Positions 7,661-18,107 of a stretch of 64,000 bases of DNA are shown here, in pieces. The translations under genes were made by a program, and so were the position numbers. This DNA is from PALSA-612 sp963742925 (GTDB lineage: Bacteria; Actinomycetota; Thermoleophilia; Gaiellales; Gaiellaceae), in the NCBI GenBank assembly GCA_963742925.1, contig CAVUNV010000003.1, positions 62,001-126,000 of the forward strand, read 5' to 3'. Under the pieces are notes generated by a model that was not told where the DNA came from, did not search any database, and saw nothing but the letters and a program-made list of their open reading frames with translations. Position 1 is the first letter of the stretch. Each line of letters begins with the position of its first letter.

Positions 7661-9322
7661 ATGCGCCGGGCAGCCACCGATCCGGCCGTCGTCTCGGCCG
7701 ACCGCCCGGCCGGACGAGCGGTCAGCGTCGCCGGAGAGCTCCGGCGCCGGTGGTTCGAGCTCGGCGTCGCCGCCTGCGTACTCGGAGTCGGCGCCTTCCT
7801 GATCGTGCAGCTCACCGCCTGGCCCCCGCACGAGGACGAGACGCTGGCCCTGTTCGTCGGCCGCAAGTCGCTCGGCGGCCTCCTGGACACCGTGCTCGAC
7901 CAGCGGGGCGGGGCTCCGCTCCACTTCGTGCTCGCATGGATCGTCGCGCACTCGGGCGGCGGGCTCGTCGGCCTGAGGCTGATCTCGGCGATCTTCGCGA
8001 CCGCCACGGTGCCGGTCGTGGCGTTGCTCTGCGCCAGGATCGCCGGCCGGGCGACCGCGCTGGCGGCGACCGTGCTCCTCTCGTGCAGCTGGATGCTCCT
8101 GTTCCACGGCGTCTACGGCCGCATGTACAGCCTCTTCCTGTTCACGAGCGCGCTCTCGTTTCTGGCGCTCCTCTCCGCGATCGAGCGGCGGACCAGGCGC
8201 GCCTGGTCGCTCTGGGCCGTTGCCGTGCTGCTCTGCGTCGCGGCGCATCCCTACGGCGCGCTCGTGCTCGCCGCCCAGGGCGTGTACGTCCTGCTCGTGC
8301 GTGTGCCGTTACGGGTCGCCGTGCCGGCGTTCGCGACCGTCGTGATCCTCGGGATACCGTTCTGGCGCACCGACCTCGTGCTGGCGGGCCGGTTCGACGT
8401 GGGCGTCGCGCACGGATCGACGACCCTGAGCGGCCCGTCCTCGATCGCCGCCTACCTCGAGACCGTCGCGAGCGACTTCACGGCCGGCTACGCGCCGGTG
8501 ATCGCGATCGTGCTGCTGCTGGCGCTCGTCGGGTTCGTCAGCCTCACCCGGAGGCGACCGCGGGGCGCCGTGCTCGTCGCCGCGGTCGTCGTGACGCCGC
8601 TCGCCGCGCTGATCCTCGCCAAGCTCGGCTCGGCGGCGCCCATGTCGCGGCACCTGATCTTCATCTTGCCGTTCTTCGCGCTCGTCGTCGCCGAGGGCGT
8701 GCTCCGCGTCGCGGCACTCGGTCGGAGAGCGGCACCGATCGTGGCCATCGTCGGCGTGCTCGCACTGCTCCCTGCCGAGGTGGCCTGGGGTTGGCACCGA
8801 ACCCCGGAGCTCTACCGCGGCGAGGCCCGGTCGCACGTGACCGCCCGAGCTGCGGCCTCGGCTTGGCTCGCGAAGACTTCCCGGCCGGACGACGTCCAGT
8901 TCGGCTACGAGCCTCTGTATCTGCAGGCGTGGGACGACGGCGGGAAGGTCTCGAAGCTCGTGGTTCCGCGCGCGGACGCGAAGCTGGCGCTGGCCACGCT
9001 CGAGAGCGCCTCCAAGCCTCTCGGCCACGGTGTCTGGGTCTTCGACGCGAGCGACACCACGAACGGCGTGCGCAAGCAGACGATCGCGCTCGCCTTCCCA
9101 CAGCCCGCCTCGGACTTCGAGGTCGCGGCGTTCGGGCCCTATCTCGTCATCCGCACGGTGCAGCCCACCCGCTGCGTCGCCAACTACCTCAAGCTGGCGC
9201 GCCGCGTGGAGGTCGTCGGAACCTCTCCGTCGCTCAACCTCGGCGACGCCGACGTCAACCTCGGCACCGTGCTGCAGGCCGAGCGCCGGCTCGACGCAGA
9301 GAAGCACCCGAAACCGTGCTGA
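7661..9322 (+). CDS. GT-C type membrane glycosyltransferase (GT39/ArnT-like)
   Basis: 553 residues from ATG 7661. About ten hydrophobic segments; the first extracytoplasmic loop carries HEDETLALFVGR, the acidic motif of GT-C enzymes that use a polyprenyl-phosphate sugar donor. GGAPLHFVLAWI and GRMYSLFLF follow in positions typical of the GT39/PMT-like superfamily. The C-terminal 170 residues after the last membrane segment are hydrophilic and probably extracytoplasmic. Acceptor unknown; protein or cell-envelope glycan mannosylation is the usual role. It is flanked by the LCP gene and a pseudouridine operon, which do not identify the substrate. Confidence 0.82.
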   Translation: MRRAATDPAVVSADRPAGRAVSVAGELRRRWFELGVAACVLGVGAFLIVQLTAWPPHEDETLALFVGRKSLGGLLDTVLDQRGGAPLHFVLAWIVAHSGGGLVGLRLISAIFATATVPVVALLCARIAGRATALAATVLLSCSWMLLFHGVYGRMYSLFLFTSALSFLALLSAIERRTRRAWSLWAVAVLLCVAAHPYGALVLAAQGVYVLLVRVPLRVAVPAFATVVILGIPFWRTDLVLAGRFDVGVAHGSTTLSGPSSIAAYLETVASDFTAGYAPVIAIVLLLALVGFVSLTRRRPRGAVLVAAVVVTPLAALILAKLGSAAPMSRHLIFILPFFALVVAEGVLRVAALGRRAAPIVAIVGVLALLPAEVAWGWHRTPELYRGEARSHVTARAAASAWLAKTSRPDDVQFGYEPLYLQAWDDGGKVSKLVVPRADAKLALATLESASKPLGHGVWVFDASDTTNGVRKQTIALAFPQPASDFEVAAFGPYLVIRTVQPTRCVANYLKLARRVEVVGTSPSLNLGDADVNLGTVLQAERRLDAEKHPKPC

Positions 9323-9332
9323 GCCCGAGCGC

Positions 9333-9530
9333 TCAGCGGGGCGGACGCGTCGCGTCCCGGGCCGCCTGCTCCCGGTAGCAGGGCGCATCCTCGAAGGCGG
9401 CGAGCCCGCGCGGCGTTCTCGACTCAGGCCCCTTCGGCCGGCGACGCACCGCGGCGAAGACGGCCGAGGCGCCGACGAGCCCACCGAGCAGGAAGGTCTT
9501 CAGACGATTCCGCCCTTCGCCGCCGTCCAT
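9333..9530 (-). CDS. Small single-pass membrane protein, 65 aa
   Basis: Short protein with a basic N-terminus, one predicted membrane helix (FLLGGLVGASAVFAAV), then RRR and a hydrophilic tail containing a single cysteine. No family recognised. It is considered real because TAGAAT, a near-consensus -10, lies exactly six bases upstream of the ATG at 9530, the spacing used by many genes here, and because the reading frame fills the gap between the GT-C gene and psuK. It is divergent from psuK. Confidence 0.55.
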   Translation of the reverse strand: MDGGEGRNRLKTFLLGGLVGASAVFAAVRRRPKGPESRTPRGLAAFEDAPCYREQAARDATRPPR

Positions 9531-9536
9531 GAGACG

Positions 9537-9542
9537 ATTCTA
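9537..9542 (-). promoter_or_regulatory. Predicted -10 (TAGAAT) of the 65-aa membrane protein gene
   Basis: TAGAAT on the minus strand, 6-base spacer to ATG 9530. It lies five bases upstream of the psuK ATG on the other strand, so the two starts share this core region. Confidence 0.55.
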
Positions 9543-9547
9543 GGCCG

Positions 9548-10366
9548 ATGATCGTGTGCTCTCTGGGAGACCTGATGCTCGACCTGATCGTGCGGGTCGA
9601 ACGCCCGCTCGCCCGCGGCGACGACACGCCGGCGCTCACACGCGCGGGCGCGGGCGGGCAGGCGGCCAACGTGGCGGCGTGGGCGGCGGCGCTCGGGGCG
9701 CAGTCCCGTCTGATCGCGAAGTGGGGCGGCGACACGCCTGGACGGCTCGTGGCCGCCGAGGTCGGGGCCCGCCGCGTCGAGGTGCTCGGGCCGATGGCGC
9801 CGGGCCGCAACGGCGTTGTCGTCTCGATCGTGGACCCCGACGGCGAGCGGTCGATGCTCTCCGACCCGGGTGTTGCCGCCGACCTGCGCGCCGAGGAGCT
9901 GAAGGAGGAGTGGCTCGCAGGCTGCGACGCCCTCTACCTGTCAGGCTACGCGCTGCTCCGCCAGCCGATCGACGAGGCGGCGGCACGCGCAGCGCTCGAG
10001 GTGCGCGAGCAGGGCGGCATCGTGGCCGTCGACGTCTCGACCTGGACGGCGATCCGCGCCTTCGGCTCCGCGCGGTTCCTCCGGCGGCTCGACGATCTGC
10101 GGCCCGACATCGTGTTCGCGAACGAGAAGGAGCTCGAGACGCTCGGTGAGGCGCCGGCCGCGAGGACGATCGTCATGAAGCGCGGCGCCGCGGGAGCCGT
10201 CGTCACCACCGACGGTGAACGGACGGAGTACGAGGCGAAGACCACGGAGGTCGTCGACTCGACGGGCGCTGGAGACGCACTGGCGGCGGGGTTCCTCGTC
10301 GGGGGCATCGAGCTTGGCCTGGAGGCTGCCGCGCGGTGCGTCGCGAAGCTCGGCGCGATGCCGTGA
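9548..10366 (+). CDS. psuK: PfkB family sugar kinase, probable pseudouridine kinase
   Basis: 272 residues of the ribokinase/PfkB fold. Seen: GDLMLD at 7-12, the glycine-rich GAGGQAANVAAWAAALG, and the ATP/anion-hole motif DSTGAGDALAAGFL with the catalytic aspartate. The sugar specificity is taken from context: the next gene is a clear pseudouridine-5'-phosphate glycosidase starting inside this gene's stop (GTGA), and PsuK and PsuG together phosphorylate pseudouridine and then cleave it to uracil and ribose 5-phosphate. Length is slightly short for the family but complete. Confidence 0.88.
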   Translation: MIVCSLGDLMLDLIVRVERPLARGDDTPALTRAGAGGQAANVAAWAAALGAQSRLIAKWGGDTPGRLVAAEVGARRVEVLGPMAPGRNGVVVSIVDPDGERSMLSDPGVAADLRAEELKEEWLAGCDALYLSGYALLRQPIDEAAARAALEVREQGGIVAVDVSTWTAIRAFGSARFLRRLDDLRPDIVFANEKELETLGEAPAARTIVMKRGAAGAVVTTDGERTEYEAKTTEVVDSTGAGDALAAGFLVGGIELGLEAAARCVAKLGAMP

Positions 10367-11262
10367 ACGGCGTCCTGCTCTCGGACGAAGTCTCGGAGGC
10401 CGTGGCCGGCGGGCTGCCGGTCGTCGCGCTCGAGACCACGATCGTGGCGCACGGTTTCCCACCCGGCGAGGGGATCGCGGTCGGGCGCGAGTGCGAGGAG
10501 CGTGTGCGGGCGGCCGGCGCGGTGCCCGCCACCGTCGCCGTGCTCGACGGGGCGCTCCGCGTGGGTCTGCGCGCCGGCGAGCTCGAACGCGTCGCGGCAG
10601 CGGGATCGGAAGCGCGGAAGGTGGGGCCGCGCGACATCGGCGCCTGCGTCGCTCAGGCCGCGATGGGCGCGACCACGGTCGGCGGCACGCTGGCGGCCTG
10701 TCGTTTGGCCGGGATCCCCTTCATGGCAACAGGCGGCATCGGCGGCGTGCACCGCGGCTATGCCGCGCGGCCCGACGCATCGGCCGACCTCTGGGCGCTG
10801 GCGCAGACACCGGTGCTCGTGGTCTGCTCGGGCGTCAAGTCGCTCCTCGACGTTCCCGCGACGGCCGAGGTGCTCGAGACGCTCGGCGTCCCGGTGCTCG
10901 GATGGCGGACGGACGAGCTCCCGCTCTTCTACACGGCACACGGCGGTCCGCCCGTGTCGGCACGCGTCGAGACGGCGGCAGAAGCCGCAGCGATCGCCCG
11001 TGCGCACTGGCTGGCGTCGGACTCGTCGCTCGTCCTGGGCCGCCCGCCCGTCGACGGGCTCGACGACGTCGAGCCGCTGATCCAGGCCGCCTTGCGCGAG
11101 GCAGCCGCTCAGGGCGTGACCGGCCAGGCCGTGACACCGTTCGTGCTCGCCTTCCTCCACGACCGGAGCGGCGGCCGGACGCTCGACGTGAACCGTCGCC
11201 TCGTCGCCGACAATGCGACGCTCGCCGCCGAGGTGGCCGTCGCGTTCAGCGCGTCTCGCTGA
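10363..11262 (+). CDS. psuG: Pseudouridine-5'-phosphate glycosidase
   Basis: 299 residues. Splits the C-C glycosidic bond of pseudouridine 5'-phosphate to uracil plus ribose 5-phosphate. Seen: VALETTIVAHGFPPGEG near the N-terminus, GPRDIG, GATTVGGTLAACRLAGIP, FMATGGIGGVHRG, CSGVKSLLDVPATAE with the catalytic lysine, and LVADNATLAAEVA at the end; these are the signatures of the PsuG/IndA family. GTG start overlaps the psuK stop by four bases. It converges with the histidine phosphatase gene and overlaps its 3' end by 17 bases. Confidence 0.96.
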   Translation: MNGVLLSDEVSEAVAGGLPVVALETTIVAHGFPPGEGIAVGRECEERVRAAGAVPATVAVLDGALRVGLRAGELERVAAAGSEARKVGPRDIGACVAQAAMGATTVGGTLAACRLAGIPFMATGGIGGVHRGYAARPDASADLWALAQTPVLVVCSGVKSLLDVPATAEVLETLGVPVLGWRTDELPLFYTAHGGPPVSARVETAAEAAAIARAHWLASDSSLVLGRPPVDGLDDVEPLIQAALREAAAQGVTGQAVTPFVLAFLHDRSGGRTLDVNRRLVADNATLAAEVAVAFSASR

Positions 11263-11830
11263 GCGCGTCGATCCGTTCCGCAGCACGGGCCAACGACAGC
11301 TCGTCGAAGAGGAACGGCGTCGCGTTCGGGATCGCGTGTGCCGGCCCGTCGAGGTCGGCGGCGCCGGCCGCGGCGTTGAGCGCGTAGCGGATCGGGATCT
11401 CGTGACAGACGACGAGCACGGAGCGTCGACCGGCCGCGAGCAGCTTCCGGTAGGCCTCGGCATAGCGGCGGGCCGCGTCGTCGAGGCTCTCGCCGCCCGG
11501 GAACGGATCGGCCCGCGTGTGCTCGCTCCGCCAGGCGTGGTACTCGTCGAGCGACACGCCCTCGAGCTCGCCGACGTCGATGTCGTCGAACAGCGGCTCG
11601 ACCTCGAGCGGGATGCCTCTGCCGGTCAGAGCCAGCGCCGCGGTCTCCTGCGTGCGACAGAAGCGCGTGTGCACACAGAGGTCGAGCGGGACGTTGGCGA
11701 GCTGGAGCCCGAGCGCGCGTGCCTCCTCCCTCCCCGCCTCGGTGATGTGCACGGGTTGCGCCGGATCGCCGTTGACGCGGCGCGCGACGTTGAGATCGGA
11801 CTGCGCGTGACGCGCGAGGACGACGAGCAC
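11246..11830 (-). CDS. Histidine phosphatase (phosphoglycerate mutase-like) family protein
   Basis: 194 residues. Catalytic RHAQSDLN near residue 6 in place of the more usual RHGxT, then HTRFCRTQETA, and the second histidine in LVVCHEIPIRYAL; a branch-2 histidine phosphatase fold. It probably dephosphorylates a small phospho-metabolite; the substrate cannot be read from the sequence. GTG at 11830 is chosen because the core begins VLVVLARHAQS; the frame remains open upstream but without recognisable homology. Located downstream of the GYD gene on the same strand. Confidence 0.85.
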   Translation of the reverse strand: MLVVLARHAQSDLNVARRVNGDPAQPVHITEAGREEARALGLQLANVPLDLCVHTRFCRTQETAALALTGRGIPLEVEPLFDDIDVGELEGVSLDEYHAWRSEHTRADPFPGGESLDDAARRYAEAYRKLLAAGRRSVLVVCHEIPIRYALNAAAGAADLDGPAHAIPNATPFLFDELSLARAAERIDALSETR

Positions 11831-11847
11831 CGCGTCGGGACCTGCGC

Positions 11848-12135
11848 CTAGGCGGAGAGGCTGTCCAGGAGCTTGTCGACGGAGATCAGCTCGTAGCTCT
11901 CCAGCTTCGCGCTGCCACGGGCTCCGAGGACGACCGAGATCTTGGCGACCGTGTCCGAGTCCGGAGCCTCGATGATGTTGACGAAGTCGAAATGGCCGAG
12001 CGAGATCCACTGGTGGAGCACCCTGGCGCCGAGCTCCTCGACGTCGCGATTCACCTCTCGGAGCCGCTCAGGATGCGATTGGAGCGTCCGCAGACCCTGG
12101 TCGGTCAGCGTCGTCAGCATGAGATAGGTCGGCAT
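11848..12135 (-). CDS. GYD domain protein
   Basis: 95 residues with the GYD-family pattern: MPTYLMLTTLTDQG, then HQWISLGHFDFVNIIEAPDSDTV, and a final GSAKLESYELI. The family is a small ferredoxin-like fold of unknown function widespread in Actinobacteria. The ATG at 12135 has a strong Shine-Dalgarno (AGGAGG, four bases before), unlike most neighbours, consistent with translation from within a longer mRNA that starts at the upstream membrane-protein gene, whose frame overlaps it. Confidence 0.9.
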   Translation of the reverse strand: MPTYLMLTTLTDQGLRTLQSHPERLREVNRDVEELGARVLHQWISLGHFDFVNIIEAPDSDTVAKISVVLGARGSAKLESYELISVDKLLDSLSA

Positions 12136-12829
12136 CGGGCCTCCTTCGGTTCCGGGAGGCCGACTTTATCTTCACGCGCGCGTCCTGGTCGTCGTAGAGC
12201 AGAGCCGCGCCGAGGAACAGGATCGGCTGGAGGATGAGGCTGGCCAGGAACGCCGACACGTGCAGGGACTGCTTGCTCGCGCCGTGGAGAAGTGCCGTGA
12301 GCAGCACCTGCGTCAGGAAGACGACGAGCAAGAGCGTCGCCAGCGACCCGAGCGCATGCAAGTAGTCGGCCTTGGCGAGGTCGAACCCGCGGCGGAACGC
12401 CCTCCGAAACGAGACGCGTTCATTGACCACCGCCGGCACAGCCAGCCCGAGCGGTGCGAGCCAGACGAATCCGGCGAGGATCGGAAGCGCGACGAGACAC
12501 GCCACCGCGAGTGCACGCAGTGTGATCCCCGCCGGGGGGATCATCCCGGCGACGATCATGCAGGCACCCACGTAGGAAGCGGACGCGAGCAGGATCCAGC
12601 CCGCGACCACGGCAACGAGCGCGATGTGGAAGCCCGTGTAGTACCCGGCGAGCGTCACCACTGCGGGGCCGATGCCGAGCAGGAGGGATCGCCAGAAGTG
12701 CTTGCCGTAGAAGCGGATCGTCTCTGCGACGAGCTGTCCGATCGTGCGCGTGCCGGGCGGGAGCGGTGGCGGCAACTGGTGCGTGCGCTTGCGCCGCTTC
12801 GGGTTCCGCTCGGGCTTCGTCGTCGCCAC
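12068..12829 (-). CDS. Multi-pass membrane protein with basic N-terminus
   Basis: 253 residues from GTG 12829. N-terminus is Lys/Arg- and Pro-rich, followed by the motif TIGQLVAETIRFYGKHFWRSL and five to six hydrophobic segments, then LLYDDQDARVK. This arrangement resembles the YciC/glycerophosphodiester phosphodiesterase membrane-domain family in Actinobacteria; function unknown. TACGGT lies seven bases upstream of the GTG. Oddity: after VKIKS the frame runs on for about 25 residues of basic low-complexity sequence across the GYD gene's Shine-Dalgarno and start. A TAA in the neighbouring frame at that point suggests a lost base, so the true end may be near 12165. Confidence 0.75.
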   Translation of the reverse strand: MATTKPERNPKRRKRTHQLPPPLPPGTRTIGQLVAETIRFYGKHFWRSLLLGIGPAVVTLAGYYTGFHIALVAVVAGWILLASASYVGACMIVAGMIPPAGITLRALAVACLVALPILAGFVWLAPLGLAVPAVVNERVSFRRAFRRGFDLAKADYLHALGSLATLLLVVFLTQVLLTALLHGASKQSLHVSAFLASLILQPILFLGAALLYDDQDARVKIKSASRNRRRPDADLSHADDADRPGSADAPIAS

Positions 12830-12836
12830 GCGGCGA

Positions 12837-12842
12837 ACCGTA
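12837..12842 (-). promoter_or_regulatory. Predicted -10 (TACGGT) of the membrane protein gene
   Basis: TACGGT on the minus strand, 7-base spacer to the GTG at 12829. It is back to back with the promoter of the 38-aa basic protein. Confidence 0.5.
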
Positions 12843-12870
12843 GCCGCGCGCCTCCGGCGGCGCGGCGCGC

Positions 12871-12876
12871 TACGCT
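12871..12876 (+). promoter_or_regulatory. Predicted -10 (TACGCT) of the 38-aa basic protein gene
   Basis: TACGCT with a 9-base spacer to ATG 12886; no Shine-Dalgarno. Confidence 0.5.
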
Positions 12877-12885
12877 TGACGCCGC

Positions 12886-13002
12886 ATGGGACGCGGATCG
12901 AGACCGACGCGCCGCTGGGCGAACGATCGCCAGCGCAAGAAGAAGGACCGCGAGCGCAAGCGCGCCGCCGAGTCCGGCACCGCCCGCAAGACCTCGAAGT
13001 AG
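12886..13002 (+). CDS. 38-aa highly basic protein starting MGRGSRPTRR
   Basis: Tiny reading frame with about half its residues Arg or Lys (GRGSRPTRRW, RQRKKKDRERKRAAE, ending ARKTSK). The first ten residues resemble bacterial ribosomal protein bTHX (MGKGDRKTRRGK), suggesting an RNA- or ribosome-binding peptide, but the rest does not match bTHX and this is inference only. Supported by a TACGCT hexamer nine bases upstream of ATG and by filling the gap between two divergent/convergent genes. It ends two bases before the stop of the cupin gene on the other strand. Confidence 0.6.
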   Translation: MGRGSRPTRRWANDRQRKKKDRERKRAAESGTARKTSK

Positions 13003-13004
13003 CG

Positions 13005-13370
13005 CTAGGGCCAGCGCGCCGGGCGCGGCTCGGCGGGCTCGAGTCCGGCCCAGTCGTCCCGCACGGGCGAGAACACCTCGACGAGCACAGCGCCCTCCGG
13101 CCCTGCGACGACCGAGTGCGGCACCTGCCTCGTGATGCACCAGGCCTCCGCCGGCCCGAGCTCCCGCGTCTCCCCGCCGACCGTGAACGTGAGCGAGCCG
13201 CTCAGCACCATGCCGAGCTGCTCGTTCTCGTGGCTGTGCTCGGGCACGCTCACACCCGGCTCGAGCTCGATCAGCGAGAACGTCACCCGCTCGCCGTGCA
13301 CCGTACGACCTACGACGCCGTCCCAGATCCGCTGCGGAGCCGTCGAGCCGAGATCCGTGAACGCGCTCAC
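13005..13370 (-). CDS. Cupin domain protein
   Basis: 121 residues, single beta-barrel. Metal-binding histidines in PEHSHENEQLGMVLSG and a final CITRQVPHSVVAG segment follow the two cupin motifs. Conserved small cupins of this type bind a divalent metal; the substrate is unknown. GTG at 13370 has TAGATT seven bases upstream. It is divergent from the unexplained promoter region at 13434. Confidence 0.88.
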   Translation of the reverse strand: MSAFTDLGSTAPQRIWDGVVGRTVHGERVTFSLIELEPGVSVPEHSHENEQLGMVLSGSLTFTVGGETRELGPAEAWCITRQVPHSVVAGPEGAVLVEVFSPVRDDWAGLEPAEPRPARWP

Positions 13371-13377
13371 CGTGGGG

Positions 13378-13383
13378 AATCTA
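13378..13383 (-). promoter_or_regulatory. Predicted -10 (TAGATT) of the cupin gene
   Basis: TAGATT on the minus strand, 7-base spacer to the GTG at 13370; leaderless. Confidence 0.55.
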
Positions 13384-13433
13384 CCGCGCCCGGCCTGTGG
13401 AAGAACGGTTACAGAATGGGCACACCCGGGTCA

Positions 13434-13517
13434 CTGACACGTGACACATTTCGGGTTACGATCGAACGTGGGTGGTGGGCTGGGGTGCCCCGGACAGAGG
13501 AGTAGTCCGGAAAGGCC

Positions 13518-13521
<4 letters not shown>
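13434..13521 (+). other. Orphan promoter with hairpin, possible small RNA or 17-codon ORF antisense to the clpB end
   Basis: CTGACA at 13434-13439, a 17-base spacer, and TACGAT at 13457-13462 form a well-spaced sigma-70-type promoter pointing rightwards where no ordinary gene follows. Downstream is a hairpin with stem CCGGAC/GTCCGG (13490-13510) and loop AGAGGAGTA. A 17-codon GTG frame (13468-13521) also fits. The same hairpin read on the minus strand could act as the clpB terminator. Confidence 0.35.
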
Positions 13522-15991
<2,470 letters not shown>

Positions 15992-15992
<1 letters not shown>

Positions 15993-16378
15993 CAGTGCCC
16001 CTTGCTCCTCGTCGGGAGTCGCTGCTCTTCCCGGAACTGCGACCAGACGACGAGGTCGCGGCGGTACTGCTTGTGCACCAACTCGACCTCCTCGCGCATC
16101 TGCCGCTCGAGGCGCTCGACCCGCGAGCGGAGCTTCTGCATCTCGTCCTCGAGCGCGAGCACGCGCTGGACACCGGCGAGGTTGAGGCCGAGCTCCGTGG
16201 TGAGCCGCTGGATCGCGCGCAGCCGTTCGAGGTCGCGCTCCGAGTAGAGGCGTGTGCCGCCCGGCGTGCGCCCCGGCCGGACGAGCCCCTTCGCCTCGTA
16301 GATGCGGAGCGTCTGCGGGTGCATGCCGACGATGTCGGCGGCGACGCTGATCATGTACCGCGGCCGGTCGTCCATCAC
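15992..16378 (-). CDS. hspR: Heat-shock repressor HspR (MerR family)
   Basis: 128 residues: a MerR-type winged helix (MISVAADIVGMHPQTLRIYE, LVRPGRTPGGTRLYSERDLERL) followed by a coiled-coil helix with heptads (EDEMQKLRSRVERLERQM). HspR represses the dnaK operon by binding HAIR inverted repeats and uses DnaK as co-repressor in Streptomyces. Placement between dnaJ and clpB is the classical actinobacterial order. I see no perfect HAIR repeat upstream of dnaK, but a perfect 26-base palindrome lies immediately upstream of this gene. Confidence 0.95.
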
Positions 16379-16402
16379 TCTCGTCGCTTCCGGACAGGTC
16401 CG

Positions 16403-16428
16403 AGTGACTGTCCCATGGGACAGTCACT
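16403..16428. repeat. Perfect 26-base palindrome between dnaJ and hspR
   Basis: AGTGACTGTCCCA followed directly by its exact reverse complement, with no loop. The absence of a loop suits a protein-binding site better than a transcription terminator. It sits 25 bases upstream of the hspR start on the operon's coding strand. Confidence 0.7.
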
Positions 16429-16468
16429 GAGACATGGCTGGAGCTGCCGGTGCAACCGTCAGTCCGGG

Positions 16469-17581
16469 TCATGGCCGGAACGCCTTCTCCCTCGGATCCT
16501 CGCGCGACACCTGCTGCAGCTTCTCGATCGCCTCCTTCTCGGCCTTCGAGAGCTTCTTCGGAATGGTCACGTGGACGCGCGCGATCAGGTCGCCGCGTCC
16601 CGAGCCCTTCAGCTTCGGCGCGCCGCGGCCCTTGATCCGCAGCAGCTTGCCGTCCTCGGTGCCGGACGGGATCTTCACCGACACGGTGCCGTCCGGCGTC
16701 GGCACCTCGACCGTGGCGCCGAGCGCCACCTCCGCGAACGTCACGGGCACGTCGATCTCGAGATCGGCCTCGCCGCGACGGCGGTAGAGGTGCGACGGCG
16801 CGACGCGCGTGACGACGTAGAGGTCGCCCGCCGGGCCGCCTCCGTATCCCGCCTCGCCCTTGCCGCGCAGCTTGATCCTGGTGCCGTCCTTGACGCCGGC
16901 CGGGATCTTCACCTTGAACCGCCGGGTCCGCCGCTCGCGACCCGAGCCGCGGCAATCCGGGCACGGATCCTCGATCACGGTGCCGTTGCCGCGGCAGCGT
17001 GGGCACGGCGACGAAAGCGCGAACAGGCCCTGCGACTCCGCCACGACGCCGCGCCCGCCGCACTGCGGGCAGGTGGTCGGCGACGTTCCCGGCCTGGCCC
17101 CGGAGCCGCCGCAGACGTGGCAGCTGCTCTCGAGGCTCACCGGGAGCGTCGTCTCGACGCCCTTCAGCGAGTCCTCGAAGGAGAGCGAGACCTCGACCTC
17201 GACGTCGGTGCCCCGCCTGCCGCGCTGGGGCCGGCCCTGGCCCCCGCCCGGCCCGCGTCCGCCGAACAGGCCGCCGAGCAGGTCGCTCAGATCACCGAAC
17301 TCGCCGAAGTCGAACGTGACGCCCTGGCCGCCGGGGCCGAAGCGGACCCGTCCGTCCGGAGAGCCGTAGTCGTCGTAGGCCTTGCGCTTCTCCGCGTCGG
17401 AGAGGACGTCGTAGGCGGCCTGTACCTCCTTGAACCGGTCCTCGGCGGCCTTGTCCCCCGGGTTCTTGTCCGGGTGGTACTGCCGGGCGAGCTTCCGGTA
17501 GGCCTTCTTGATCTCGTCGGCCGACGCGCCTTTCGCGACGCCGAGGATCTCGTAGAGGTTCCTACTCGCTCCCGTCGCCAC
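16469..17581 (-). CDS. dnaJ: Chaperone protein DnaJ
   Basis: 370 residues; stimulates DnaK ATPase and delivers substrates. J domain at residues 7-70 with the HPD tripeptide (RQYHPDKNPG), a short Gly/Phe region (FGEFGDLSDLLGGLFGG), four zinc-binding repeats (CHVCGGSG, CPQCGGRG, CPRCRGNG, CPDCRGSG) and the C-terminal substrate domains. GTG at 17581 gives the natural N-terminus VATGASRNLYEILGV and overlaps the grpE 3' end by 20 bases. Full-length type I DnaJ. Confidence 0.96.
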   Translation of the reverse strand: MATGASRNLYEILGVAKGASADEIKKAYRKLARQYHPDKNPGDKAAEDRFKEVQAAYDVLSDAEKRKAYDDYGSPDGRVRFGPGGQGVTFDFGEFGDLSDLLGGLFGGRGPGGGQGRPQRGRRGTDVEVEVSLSFEDSLKGVETTLPVSLESSCHVCGGSGARPGTSPTTCPQCGGRGVVAESQGLFALSSPCPRCRGNGTVIEDPCPDCRGSGRERRTRRFKVKIPAGVKDGTRIKLRGKGEAGYGGGPAGDLYVVTRVAPSHLYRRRGEADLEIDVPVTFAEVALGATVEVPTPDGTVSVKIPSGTEDGKLLRIKGRGAPKLKGSGRGDLIARVHVTIPKKLSKAEKEAIEKLQQVSREDPREKAFRP

Positions 17582-18107
17582 TCGGCGTGGCCTCCTTCGC
17601 GGCGGCGACGACGACACGCGCAGGGCGCAGGACGCGGTCGCCGAGTCGATAGCCCTTCTGGACGACCTCGATCACCGAGCCCTCATCCGCCTCCGAGGGC
17701 TGCGAGAGCAGCGCCTCGTGGACGTGGGGATCGAACCTCCCGTCCGTGTCGATCTCCTCGAGCCCCTCGTGGGTCAGAGCGTCGCGGAGCTCACGGTGGA
17801 CGAGCGCGACTCCGTCCTCGAGCTTCGCCTCCTCGTGACGGGCCGCCGCCTCGAGCGCCCGCTCGAGGTCGTCGAGCACCGGCAGCAGCTCCTTGACGAG
17901 CCGCTCGTGAGCGCGCGCGACCAGGAGCTCCTGGTCGCGCGCCGCCCGCTTGCGGTAGTTGTCGAACTCCGCCTTGAGCCGCTGCAGGCGATCGAGGTAG
18001 TCGTCGCGCTCGCGCGTCACCGCCGCGAGCTCGTCGAGCTCCTCGATCTCGTCGATCTCCTCGTTGCCGCCCGGCCCGGCCTCGACGCGAGGTGCCTCGT
18101 CCGTCAC
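17562..18107 (-). CDS. grpE: Nucleotide exchange factor GrpE
   Basis: 181 residues; exchanges ADP for ATP on DnaK. Acidic N-terminus (NEEIDEIEELDELA), a long coiled coil with LQRLKAEFDNYRKRAARDQ, then the beta-wing domain with EVVQKGYRLGDRVLRPARVVVA, the GrpE signature. The GTG start shares one base with the dnaK stop (TAGTG). Confidence 0.96.
   Translation of the reverse strand: MTDEAPRVEAGPGGNEEIDEIEELDELAAVTRERDDYLDRLQRLKAEFDNYRKRAARDQELLVARAHERLVKELLPVLDDLERALEAAARHEEAKLEDGVALVHRELRDALTHEGLEEIDTDGRFDPHVHEALLSQPSEADEGSVIEVVQKGYRLGDRVLRPARVVVAAAKEATPSGDGSE

Noticed and set aside
9548..9560. A second leaderless -10 for psuK mirroring that of the 65-aa gene
   Set aside because: The plus-strand sequence before ATG 9548 is GATTCT, which lacks the TA start of the hexamer; the symmetry is partial only.
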